Virus record (IMG/VR): IMGVR_UViG_3300025120_000113
Coordinates: 1 to 45,840 of that record
From: a virus
DNA: 45,840 nt
Reading direction: 5' to 3' (one strand)
Positions 34,157 through 40,969 of this stretch are shown here, one piece after another. The translations under genes were made by a program, and so were the position numbers. The stretch's first letter is position 1. Each line of letters opens with the position of its first letter. The notes under the pieces are model-generated. The model searched no databases and was not told where the DNA came from. It saw only the letters and a list, made by a program, of their open reading frames with translations.

Positions 34157-34330
34157 TTGTCCGATACTAAAGTGTTTGAGTTTACACCTAACGAGGCTTG
34201 TGAAACAGGCGCGGCAGTTGTTGGTGGAGTCCAAAAGGTTCTTGATGATTATACCAACCTTAAAACCGTTGAGAGTATAACATCATATACCATGCAGGGC
34301 AACCTATATGTTGTAGTCGTCACCTCATGA
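34157..34330 (+). CDS. 57-aa unknown protein
   Basis: The product starts M-S-D-T-K-V-F-E-F-T-P and ends Y-V-V-V-V-T-S. The TTG start at 34157 is supported by AAGGTGA seven bases before it, the same arrangement as the neighbouring TTG-started gene at 33526. The stop is followed by the next gene within 11 bases. The length is short, but it fills what would otherwise be a 200-base gap in a tightly packed operon. No function assigned. Confidence 0.6.
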   Translation: MSDTKVFEFTPNEACETGAAVVGGVQKVLDDYTNLKTVESITSYTMQGNLYVVVVTS

Positions 34331-34341
34331 AGGTGAGCGAC

Positions 34342-34608
34342 ATGGATATAGAAACACTCCGCCGCCTTGAGAAGCAAGGTTGGAAGCAAGCAGAAGAGTC
34401 GATGGTCAAGACCGACGAGCAGGACAAGTTGAAAGGTGTTATCAAGCGTCAAAACATTAAGACGCGTAACATCCGAGATATTGTCAACATTGGTCAAGGC
34501 ACCCGTTGCAGACATTGCGGTATGCTTCATTTCTGCTATCTTGAGCGTTGCGGTGCTTGTAAGAAACCGATGGACTACAATCTCGGTAAGACCGAAGAGG
34601 TTATCTAA
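34342..34608 (+). CDS. small zinc-ribbon protein
   Basis: 88 residues. A charged helical N-terminus (I-E-T-L-R-R-L-E-K-Q-G-W) leads to C-R-H-C-G...C-G-A-C-K (about 60-80), a single zinc ribbon. ATG 34342 is preferred because AAGGTGA sits just upstream; an in-frame ATG at 34327 overlaps the previous stop. The stop overlaps the connector start (TAATG). Likely an accessory of head-tail joining; the role is unknown. Confidence 0.65.
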   Translation: MDIETLRRLEKQGWKQAEESMVKTDEQDKLKGVIKRQNIKTRNIRDIVNIGQGTRCRHCGMLHFCYLERCGACKKPMDYNLGKTEEVI

Positions 34609-36191
34609 TGCCGACAGTATTTCAAACAGGAGAGCGAGAGGGCAGACCTCTATTCCCCGATAGGCTTTACTACACATCCGCACAAAAAGTAGCAGACATT
34701 CTGCAAATCCCTTTACCCGACCCTGTCTTTTTAGCGGCAGAAGACGGCTCTACGCATGTTGACATTTCCCCCGCAGACTACCGATTGGTTGGCTTTGAAG
34801 TCGGTGATACAATTGAAATTACTAGCGATACTGAAATGGGTGAAGAGCGAACTATCACAGCGATTGCTCGCGCTTCCGGCAATGTTCGTCTTACTTTTAC
34901 GGGAGTTTTGACAGGTGACTATACCACAACAGATAACGCGCAAGTGCAGAACCTTCAATCGTTTACCAACGGTAAGCGCAAAGGCGTTACGCGTAAACAA
35001 GTTGAAACTCTCATCTTAAGAACACAAGATAAGATTGATAATTTGACAAATAACGCTTGGCGGCCTATGTTGCAGACTGCTGAATATCTTAACTTTGACA
35101 CTTACAAACCATACCGTCGTCGATACTATACTGATTATGTCGGTTCAGTACCTCTTTACTTCCGCAATGTTCAACAAGTGTTGAGGCTAGAGATATGGCA
35201 AGGTGCTGATTATCGAGAAATAGCCGCGGGTGAGATACGATTGAAAGTTAATGACTTTACTCAACTGACTGCTGACACAGACCATGTCTTCTTATGCCCC
35301 GGTGGTGGTGGTGTTTCTACACTCACAGCAGGTGATGGGAGTTCTAAGTTCCGCGCACAGTTTGACAATGTAAGTACAGCGCAACAGTTGGCTGACCTTA
35401 TCAACAAAGATGCGCGTAAAGGTAAAGCCGCCACAGAATTTAGTCCATCGTTTGTATTTGAAGATACGACCGAGGCTGACGGGACAATCACAGCAAATGT
35501 ACATCATGAGTTTATGGCGTCGGCTAACGCTGATTACGGTGGAGGTCAATTGAAGATTACTTCTATGCGTCGAGGGGAAGCAGGTGAAAATGCTACTTAC
35601 GCTTGCACATCAACAGGTATAGCATTCTCTAATGCAACAGATGTGTCAACCACAGTTCAATCCTCAACAGCCTCAACTATCACCGTCGCTGATGTCACAG
35701 GGCTTGTGCCTTTCGGCATCATCAACATAGGTAGCGCATACGGTTATTACACTAGCATTACAGGAACAACGCTCAACGGAGTTGTAGACCTCGGAGGAAC
35801 TGATATTAGCGCAGCGGCGACTAACGGTACTACTCTTATTCAAAAGAAATTCAAGATTGATTATGTCGGCACAACCACAGGTGACGAAGCAAGACTTCGT
35901 GATTGGTGGGCTGATTACGACATGGGTGTCATTTACTTCAACAACTCATATCCTTATTTTTCATGGAACGCTGTAAAGGTGTCGTATGTTTACGGAGAGC
36001 GGTATGTTGAGAAAGCAATTGAAGACATTACTACTAAGTTAGTCGCGATGGATTTGATACTGTCCGACGACCGAAGCGTGCTACTACCCGAAGGAACGCA
36101 GAATGTGGACTTGGGTAGCAAGTATCAATTATTCAAAGCACAGGTCGCTGAAACGCTACCACGCTATACAGAAATAATGACGGTGTTGTGA
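34608..36191 (+). CDS. head-tail connector/adaptor with beta insert
   Basis: 527 residues. The N-terminal part has Y-Y-T-S-A-Q-K-V-A-D-I-L-Q-I-P. The helical end V-S-Y-V-Y-G-E-R-Y-V-E-K-A-I-E-D-I-T-T-K-L-V-A is the style of gp6/gp15-like adaptors that sit under the portal. Between them lie beta-rich Thr/Gly segments (about 60-110 and 230-420) that enlarge it well beyond the usual 100-200 residues. It is placed after the capsid and before the tail terminator. Assignment rests on gene order and the helical C-terminus. Confidence 0.55.
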   Translation: MPTVFQTGEREGRPLFPDRLYYTSAQKVADILQIPLPDPVFLAAEDGSTHVDISPADYRLVGFEVGDTIEITSDTEMGEERTITAIARASGNVRLTFTGVLTGDYTTTDNAQVQNLQSFTNGKRKGVTRKQVETLILRTQDKIDNLTNNAWRPMLQTAEYLNFDTYKPYRRRYYTDYVGSVPLYFRNVQQVLRLEIWQGADYREIAAGEIRLKVNDFTQLTADTDHVFLCPGGGGVSTLTAGDGSSKFRAQFDNVSTAQQLADLINKDARKGKAATEFSPSFVFEDTTEADGTITANVHHEFMASANADYGGGQLKITSMRRGEAGENATYACTSTGIAFSNATDVSTTVQSSTASTITVADVTGLVPFGIINIGSAYGYYTSITGTTLNGVVDLGGTDISAAATNGTTLIQKKFKIDYVGTTTGDEARLRDWWADYDMGVIYFNNSYPYFSWNAVKVSYVYGERYVEKAIEDITTKLVAMDLILSDDRSVLLPEGTQNVDLGSKYQLFKAQVAETLPRYTEIMTVL

Positions 36192-36195
36192 TAGT

Positions 36196-36582
36196 ATGAA
36201 CCCGATGAAAGAAGCATGGATATTTTTGAAAGGAAACCCGGCGATGCATGACGGAACAGCACCAATTCAACCGGCAGCGATGAACTACGGTAATATGGCA
36301 ACAATGGCTGAATTACTTGATGAAGTAAAAAATCGAGGGCGTTACCCGTCTTCTTATACTGACGAAGGGAAAAGCCAACTTAGACCTCGTTTAGATGTTG
36401 GCGAAAGAGCCGCAGATAGTATGACACCTTATGTTCGGGGAGAAGGAAAAAGATTAACAAGTCACGATATGAAACATGCGTATGGTCCCGATGGTATAGA
36501 CTTTGAGATTCAACGAACTCCTAGAGATGAAGTTGAACACCCGAATAAAGATGAACAAAACATGATGCACACAGGGATGTGA
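36196..36582 (+). CDS. small protein with MNPMKEAW-xx-LK N-terminus (copy 1)
   Basis: 128 residues. The N-terminus M-N-P-M-K-E-A-W-I-F-L-K carries the recurrent motif. The rest is hydrophilic (N-Y-G-N-M-A-T-M-A-E-L-L-D-E-V-K-N-R-G-R) and probably disordered or helical. The leader GTGATAGT-ATG and the first eight codons are repeated almost base for base at the next gene, so the two starts come from a duplication. Function unknown. Confidence 0.6.
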   Translation: MNPMKEAWIFLKGNPAMHDGTAPIQPAAMNYGNMATMAELLDEVKNRGRYPSSYTDEGKSQLRPRLDVGERAADSMTPYVRGEGKRLTSHDMKHAYGPDGIDFEIQRTPRDEVEHPNKDEQNMMHTGM

Positions 36583-36586
36583 TAGT

Positions 36587-36871
36587 ATGAACCCAATGAA
36601 AGAAGCGTGGAAAGTCTTGAAGGCTTACGACCCCGAAACAGACCCGCGCATCCAAGGTTATTTATCGCAAAGTAATAGACCCGAAGGTTCTAGGGCTTAT
36701 CGCGCAAACCCTCCACAACCATGTTCTCAATGCGGTGAAGAAACAATTGATGCAGTTGAAAGCGCAACAAAGCCTATATGTAGCAAATGTAAAACGGATT
36801 ATATATTATCAAAGCCGTCGCCCGTCAACCACCCCGACTTTTTAAGCATTTTATTTGGTGGTGGTCAATAA
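36587..36871 (+). CDS. small zinc-knuckle protein with MNPMKEAW-xx-LK N-terminus (copy 2)
   Basis: 94 residues. It shares M-N-P-M-K-E-A-W and the DNA around its start with the preceding gene, then diverges into a C-S-Q-C...C-S-K-C zinc knuckle (about 46-65). The motif is thus attached to a different body, which supports it being a portable tag. The stop overlaps the next start (TAATG). Function unknown. Confidence 0.65.
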   Translation: MNPMKEAWKVLKAYDPETDPRIQGYLSQSNRPEGSRAYRANPPQPCSQCGEETIDAVESATKPICSKCKTDYILSKPSPVNHPDFLSILFGGGQ

Positions 36872-37143
36872 TGAAAGATATAATCTCTAAGGCTATCGCA
36901 AAAGCCCTTCCCGAACATGTTGCTATAATTAGAGAGAACAGCGTGTTTCATGAATCGGGGAGAATATTTCTTGATGCCGCGGCTATTGGTTACGGTGCTG
37001 CTGTAAACAGCAATGGTGAAATCATTGGCATGGACGGCAAAAAAATAGATGAGGGTAGTGACACATTCAAAAGCATAGTAGAAACTGCTAAGAAACACGC
37101 ACGCGCTCAATCACAACTAGGGAGTGATTTACTTGGCTCTTGA
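36871..37143 (+). CDS. small unknown connector-region protein
   Basis: 90 residues with a helical start (I-I-S-K-A-I-A-K-A-L), a Gly/Ala-rich middle (A-A-A-I-G-Y-G-A-A-V) and a Lys-rich helical end. Family unknown. It lies where phages encode head-closure or neck proteins. The 3' end overlaps the next gene's start by 11 bases. Confidence 0.55.
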   Translation: MKDIISKAIAKALPEHVAIIRENSVFHESGRIFLDAAAIGYGAAVNSNGEIIGMDGKKIDEGSDTFKSIVETAKKHARAQSQLGSDLLGS

Positions 37144-37573
37144 ATCAGTTGAATTAATTAAAAAAATTCTTACTGACAATTGGAATCGTGGTAACACAGA
37201 CCAAAAAACTCCTATCATAGAAGACATAACTACCATAGAACCGGGTAGAGGTAAGCGGTTTTCTCTTGTTGACAAAGACGCTATATATCTCTACGAAACT
37301 GTTCACAACGAAGAACAGCCGGAAGTATTCTACGACTTCGTTCATACGCGCATAAATGTCACCGTTGATGCGCGAACAATGAGTGGGAGAAAGCATCTTA
37401 TGAAATTAGAAGATGAGGTTCGGCGCATCGTGCATAGCCAAAGAAAGGGCGATGGAGCGAATTTTGACCGATTACTCTATAAGATGCGAACTGACCTTTC
37501 GGATAGAACGAAGAGGCTACATCGCATGACCTTCCAAGTCGAAATAGTTATCTTTAGCGAACTCATCGCGTAA
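37133..37573 (+). CDS. putative tail terminator / tail completion protein
   Basis: 146 residues. The order helix (V-E-L-I-K-K-I-L-T-D-N-W), beta strands (I-Y-L-Y-E-T-V; F-V-H-T-R-I-N-V-T-V-D-A), helix (L-M-K-L-E-D-E-V-R-R-I-V), closing strands (M-T-F-Q-V-E-I-V-I-F) is the lambda gpU / neck type fold layout. It sits immediately before the tail tube gene. TTG 37133 is preferred to GTG 37124 because GGGAGTGA overlaps the latter. Assignment is by fold layout and gene order, not by sequence identity. Confidence 0.55.
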   Translation: MALESVELIKKILTDNWNRGNTDQKTPIIEDITTIEPGRGKRFSLVDKDAIYLYETVHNEEQPEVFYDFVHTRINVTVDARTMSGRKHLMKLEDEVRRIVHSQRKGDGANFDRLLYKMRTDLSDRTKRLHRMTFQVEIVIFSELIA

Positions 37574-37592
37574 ACTAAGGCGGGCAATAAAA

Positions 37593-39509
37593 ATGGCATC
37601 AACAGTATACAAAGGCGACCTATCCGAAGTAACATTCGGCAAAGAATGTGGATTGGCACTCAAACATGGTGGCTTTGGTGGTCTTCAATTTCAAACAAAT
37701 GCAGACGGGACTCAAATCACATTTACCGGCGCGAGTGCAGGTTTCTTTGACGGCTCATCCCAACTTCGTTACCCTGTTGGAATGCTTGTTGGTTCACAAC
37801 TCCGCGTAAAGGGAGCCTCTTCATTTTCCCTTGACGACAATGCTACCAAAGGCCATGTTTATACTATCGTCGCGAACAGCGGTGCGACACTCACTGTTTC
37901 CCCACCAATGAAAGAACTCAACACAAGTTCAAACGGTGATGATGAACTGTTAATTGACAGCGTAGGAACGCCGACAATTGATGTAGGTTCGTCATATAAC
38001 GCACAAGCCGCTTCATCCGATGAGTCAGTTCTTACTGACCAATTTATCGGACTTGCTGCTACGGTCGCTCTACCGGAAACCAAGGTAGAAGTGAAAAGGT
38101 CACATGTAGTAGGTATTGGGCGTGATGTTGTAATTCAAGAACCACAGCGTTTCTCTAACGAAGGTGGTGGATTAGAAATCATGATGAACAGCGCGCGTTG
38201 GTTGTATTATGCACTTGGTCGCGAAGTTATTGATGTCCCAAGCGCACTAATGACTCCCGACCCTAGTGGACATGGCAAAGTCGACATTGCCGCAGGTGAT
38301 ACTTTTATTGGTTACACAGGCACACTTTCTAACCTCGCCGCAGGTGAATATGTTATTGTCCAAGATAGCACAGCAACAGATTTTCCTAAAGACACACCTG
38401 CCGCCGCTTCAAAAGAATGGGGTGCTGATGGTCTTGGTATAGATATGGAGAACACAGAACGAACTGAAATTCGTCAAGTGCTTTACATAGACACTACAAC
38501 AAGGCGTATACATGTTGAAGAACCATTTTATTTCAACCATCTCAATACCGCATACACACTAAAAAGACTAAAATATGACGCGGCATCAAGCAATGGCTCG
38601 CCAAACTTTGAAACAGGAGCCGCTAATTTTGGCACAATCACTAACAGACAATCACGACTTTTATTCTCCGGCTCTACATTACCATCATTCAGCGTTGAGT
38701 CTAGTATACGAACTCACAACACAGGCTCATACAACGGAAGCAATGAGGGTCTTGCGGCACCGGGTTCGGTGAATGATAGTAAGCAACTTACACGCGTTTG
38801 GAAAGGTTGTAAGGTAAAGGACTTTTCATTAGCGGCTGATGCAGATGCGGAAGTAAAACTATCAGTCAACTTCGACGCTCTTTACTGCTACACCGACACA
38901 GGTCGTCTTGAAGACAACAACAAAGGTGACAGATACACAGCACACCGAATGTTTGAGAACATAGGCAATAGCGCATTGAACAGAAAGAAAGCAGGTATAG
39001 CACCTAATACAGAAAAACCATACTTCTTCTACAATGGTCAAATCAGTTCTTTTGGTATCAATATCGCGCAGGTTACTAATTTTAACTTGACAGGTAACAA
39101 CAACGCAGAAGCGATTTACACTATTCGCGGTAATAGCGAAGCCGAAAATAGAAACAGCGCGGGCGATTCTCTTGAACAGATACCATTCGGAGGGTCAAGA
39201 AACGCTAATCTTATGATTGAGAAAACTATGGAATACGAGTTGTCTATGACAGTCATTGCATCCGACCCTCTTATTTTCCACGAATTTAGAACTAACAGAA
39301 AGCATGGCTTTACTGAACCTATTACACTAACTCTTACTAAGGCAGGTAAAGGTGCTAACCGTGAAGAAGTCATCATTGTTATTGATGATTACATAATCAC
39401 CGAAGCACCGCTACCGATACCGGAAGATAAAGGTGTCATTAAGAGTGAGTTGAAGATTATGCCGAAGCATGTGAGAGTAATATCTCATGATGCTTTCCTA
39501 CACATGTGA
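37593..39509 (+). CDS. major tail tube protein (large)
   Basis: 638 residues, beta-rich with many Thr, Ser, Gly, Asn and Asp. E-V-K-R-S-H-V-V-G-I-G-R-D-V...G-G-G-L-E-I-M-M-N-S-A-R-W-L-Y-Y-A-L-G and a C-terminal I-T-L-T-L-T-K-A-G-K-G...I-I-V-I-D-D-Y-I-I-T-E fit a tail tube subunit. It is far longer than the usual 150-350 residues, so it probably carries extra surface domains. Gene order (terminator, tube, chaperones, tape measure) supports the call. No sheath-like gene adjoins it. Codon use is somewhat closer to the capsid gene, in line with high expression. Confidence 0.65.
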   Translation: MASTVYKGDLSEVTFGKECGLALKHGGFGGLQFQTNADGTQITFTGASAGFFDGSSQLRYPVGMLVGSQLRVKGASSFSLDDNATKGHVYTIVANSGATLTVSPPMKELNTSSNGDDELLIDSVGTPTIDVGSSYNAQAASSDESVLTDQFIGLAATVALPETKVEVKRSHVVGIGRDVVIQEPQRFSNEGGGLEIMMNSARWLYYALGREVIDVPSALMTPDPSGHGKVDIAAGDTFIGYTGTLSNLAAGEYVIVQDSTATDFPKDTPAAASKEWGADGLGIDMENTERTEIRQVLYIDTTTRRIHVEEPFYFNHLNTAYTLKRLKYDAASSNGSPNFETGAANFGTITNRQSRLLFSGSTLPSFSVESSIRTHNTGSYNGSNEGLAAPGSVNDSKQLTRVWKGCKVKDFSLAADADAEVKLSVNFDALYCYTDTGRLEDNNKGDRYTAHRMFENIGNSALNRKKAGIAPNTEKPYFFYNGQISSFGINIAQVTNFNLTGNNNAEAIYTIRGNSEAENRNSAGDSLEQIPFGGSRNANLMIEKTMEYELSMTVIASDPLIFHEFRTNRKHGFTEPITLTLTKAGKGANREEVIIVIDDYIITEAPLPIPEDKGVIKSELKIMPKHVRVISHDAFLHM

Positions 39510-39519
39510 GGTGAACAAG

Positions 39520-39948
39520 ATGATTATAGTTAAAAATTATCAACCAATGGCGCACAGTGCAATTGCAGAAGACCCGTCAATGGAAGTTCAAAGAAGACCA
39601 CGCGACCCTCAATCTCATGCGGCTCAAATGGGAAGAAAATTGGGAAGGTCTGTAAAAAACCCTAAAAACCCTGTGTCTTTTGTTTCGGGTGATGAAGCCC
39701 ACCTCCCCAACCGCCCATTCCCTAACCACCAACAACCACCTCAACAAATGCAACCTCAACAAATGCAACCTCAACAAATACAAAGAAGTGAAAATATGAA
39801 TATAAATCCATTTAGAGAAAGTTGGGGAACGCTATTGAAAGAAAGTATGTGCAAGGGTGATGACTGTAAAGGTTGTCGTGGTTGTAAGACCTGCCCTAAG
39901 TGCAAGCCAAAAGGCTCAACTTGTGAAAAGAGCGGGTGTGAATCATGA
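39520..39948 (+). CDS. Gln/Pro-repeat protein ending in a Cys-rich WxxLLK module
   Basis: 142 residues. A basic N-terminus and a P-Q-Q-M-Q repeat (about 74-87) lead to a C-terminal module M-N-I-N-P-F-R-E-S-W-G-T-L-L-K followed by nine clustered cysteines (C-K-G-C-R-G-C-K-T-C-P-K-C). ATG 39520 is preferred because GAGGTGA lies five bases upstream; ATGs at 39487 overlap the tail tube end. The Cys-rich C-terminus looks like a small metal-binding protein fused to a linker. Function unknown. Confidence 0.6.
   Translation: MIIVKNYQPMAHSAIAEDPSMEVQRRPRDPQSHAAQMGRKLGRSVKNPKNPVSFVSGDEAHLPNRPFPNHQQPPQQMQPQQMQPQQIQRSENMNINPFRESWGTLLKESMCKGDDCKGCRGCKTCPKCKPKGSTCEKSGCES
39739..39780 (+). repeat. 15-bp tandem repeats encoding PQQMQ
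   Basis: Two full 15-base units (39739-39753 and 39754-39768) and a 12-base partial third encode P-Q-Q-M-Q. A flexible linker between the basic N-terminus and the Cys-rich end of the protein. Confidence 0.75.
39796..39948 (+). CDS. possible nested 50-aa Cys-rich peptide
   Basis: The in-frame ATG at 39796 is preceded by AAGAAGTGA and opens M-N-I-N-P-F-R-E-S-W-G-T-L-L-K, nearly the same layout as the true N-termini at 36196 and 36587. This suggests the C-terminal module may also be made alone. The ribosome binding site is only fair. Confidence 0.4.
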   Translation: MNINPFRESWGTLLKESMCKGDDCKGCRGCKTCPKCKPKGSTCEKSGCES

Positions 39949-40385
39949 AGCGCGATATGCACATTGGCGGTGAACGACCACTTCATATTCGCGCAGTAGC
40001 AAAAGAAACCTTTGTAGTAGAGGCCGAAAAGGTTGAAGAAGTTTTCAACCCCGAAGCACTAAAAACAGATGGCAACCCATTCCCCGAAGAATTACAAGAA
40101 GAAGAACTTACAGAAGAGGTTGTGGAGGAAACACCTCTTGATTACGAGTCCATGACAGTTGAAGAACTGAAAGCACTTTTACGAGCGCGCAGTCTTGATG
40201 TTAAGGGTAAAAAGGCGGTACTCATTACTCGCCTAATGGAAGCCGACGCCCCCTCACTTGAGGCAGTAGAAGCCGATGAAGTCGTTCCTTCGCAAGAAGC
40301 CGCGACAAGTGATGAGGGAGTAAGTGAAACAGATGCCAAAGATAGCAGACCCGATGTCGTTATTGGTGAACAACCAAGCGACTAA
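39945..40385 (+). CDS. acidic protein with SAP-type domain
   Basis: 146 residues. After a beta-like N-terminus (H-I-G-G-E-R-P-L-H-I-R-A-V-A) and an acidic stretch comes a SAP-like helix-extension-helix (about 67-100: M-T-V-E-E-L-K-A-L-L-R-A-R-S-L-D-V-K-G-K-K). Then a Glu/Ala/Ser-rich tail. SAP domains bind DNA, but similar small domains also occur in phage tail proteins. Its 3' end overlaps the tail chaperone start region. The ATG overlaps the previous stop. Confidence 0.65.
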   Translation: MKRDMHIGGERPLHIRAVAKETFVVEAEKVEEVFNPEALKTDGNPFPEELQEEELTEEVVEETPLDYESMTVEELKALLRARSLDVKGKKAVLITRLMEADAPSLEAVEADEVVPSQEAATSDEGVSETDAKDSRPDVVIGEQPSD

Positions 40386-40695
40386 GCATGAAATAAGAGC
40401 CGATGAAGAAGACGAAGATGTAATTGTAGAAGTGTGGGTGAAGGAATTGTCCTTCATGCAGATGCAAGATGCAATCAAAACATTCGTCGCCATATCAACC
40501 GATGGAAATGTTGATATTGACTTAGGAAACTATTGGAAATATATGTTTGTTAATGCAATAGACAAGATGGAACCGCGCTTAACTATCCCGCAGATGTTGT
40601 CACTAAGACCTTTCATCGCAAATCAAATTACAGCCTTGTTACCTCAACCGCAAGATTTGTTGAATAACCCTTTAGCGGATGGGGCGACCGAGTAG
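40333..40695 (+). CDS. tail assembly chaperone, short form (G-like)
   Basis: 120 residues, acidic and helical, with V-K-E-L-S-F-M-Q-M-Q-D-A-I-K-T-F and L-R-P-F-I-A-N-Q-I-T-A-L. Placement directly upstream of the tape measure gene plus a frameshift site near its end identify the lambda gpG type. It would bind tape measure protein during tail assembly and be absent from the finished virion. The start is uncertain: GTG 40324 (GAGGGAG upstream), ATG 40333 or ATG 40354; 40333 is used here. Confidence 0.75.
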   Translation: MPKIADPMSLLVNNQATKHEIRADEEDEDVIVEVWVKELSFMQMQDAIKTFVAISTDGNVDIDLGNYWKYMFVNAIDKMEPRLTIPQMLSLRPFIANQITALLPQPQDLLNNPLADGATE

Positions 40696-40958
40696 AGCAT
40701 ACTATCGCAGTATTCCGTAACCCCGAAAAAGGTAGTTTAGATGACGCGTTCAACGCAGCGGCTTATTATGTCGCTAAACATTACGGTGTGACATTAGGAG
40801 ATGTATGGCAAATGAGTATGCGCGAATTTGAAGAGTCTATCATTTGGGCTAGTGCCGCAGATAAGATTAAAGGCGAAGAAATGCAGAAAGTGACCGAAGG
40901 AGCAAAGAGCAAAACACGCGTAGGCTCAACACACGGGCCGATGCCGTTTAGTGAGTGA
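40333..40958 (+). CDS. tail assembly chaperone, frameshifted long form (GT-like)
   Basis: Join of 40333-40674 and 40674-40958 by -1 slippage gives 208 residues. The extension begins S-G-W-G-D-R-V-E-H-T-I-A-V-F-R-N-P and includes A-A-Y-Y-V-A-K-H-Y-G-V-T and F-E-E-S-I-I-W-A-S-A-A-D-K, typical of tail-chaperone T domains. The extension frame is open for more than 90 codons yet has no suitable start of its own near its beginning. It should bridge tape measure and tail tube subunits during assembly. The stop overlaps the purine-rich box before the tape measure start. Confidence 0.8.
40668..40674 (+). promoter_or_regulatory. -1 ribosomal frameshift heptamer
   Basis: C-CCT-TTA, read in the chaperone frame, is a canonical X-XXY-YYZ slippery site. 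It lies 18 bases before the zero-frame stop. The -1 frame has its nearest upstream stop (TAA) at 40665, immediately before the heptamer, so slippage anywhere but here or just downstream is excluded. No convincing downstream pseudoknot was seen by eye. Confidence 0.8.
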
Positions 40959-40969
40959 GAGGTGAGAAG

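Noticed and set aside
40810-40958. Independent gene in the -1 frame after the tail chaperone
   Set aside because: Starting at an internal ATG would discard the conserved first half of the extension, and no ribosome binding site precedes it; frameshifting explains it better.
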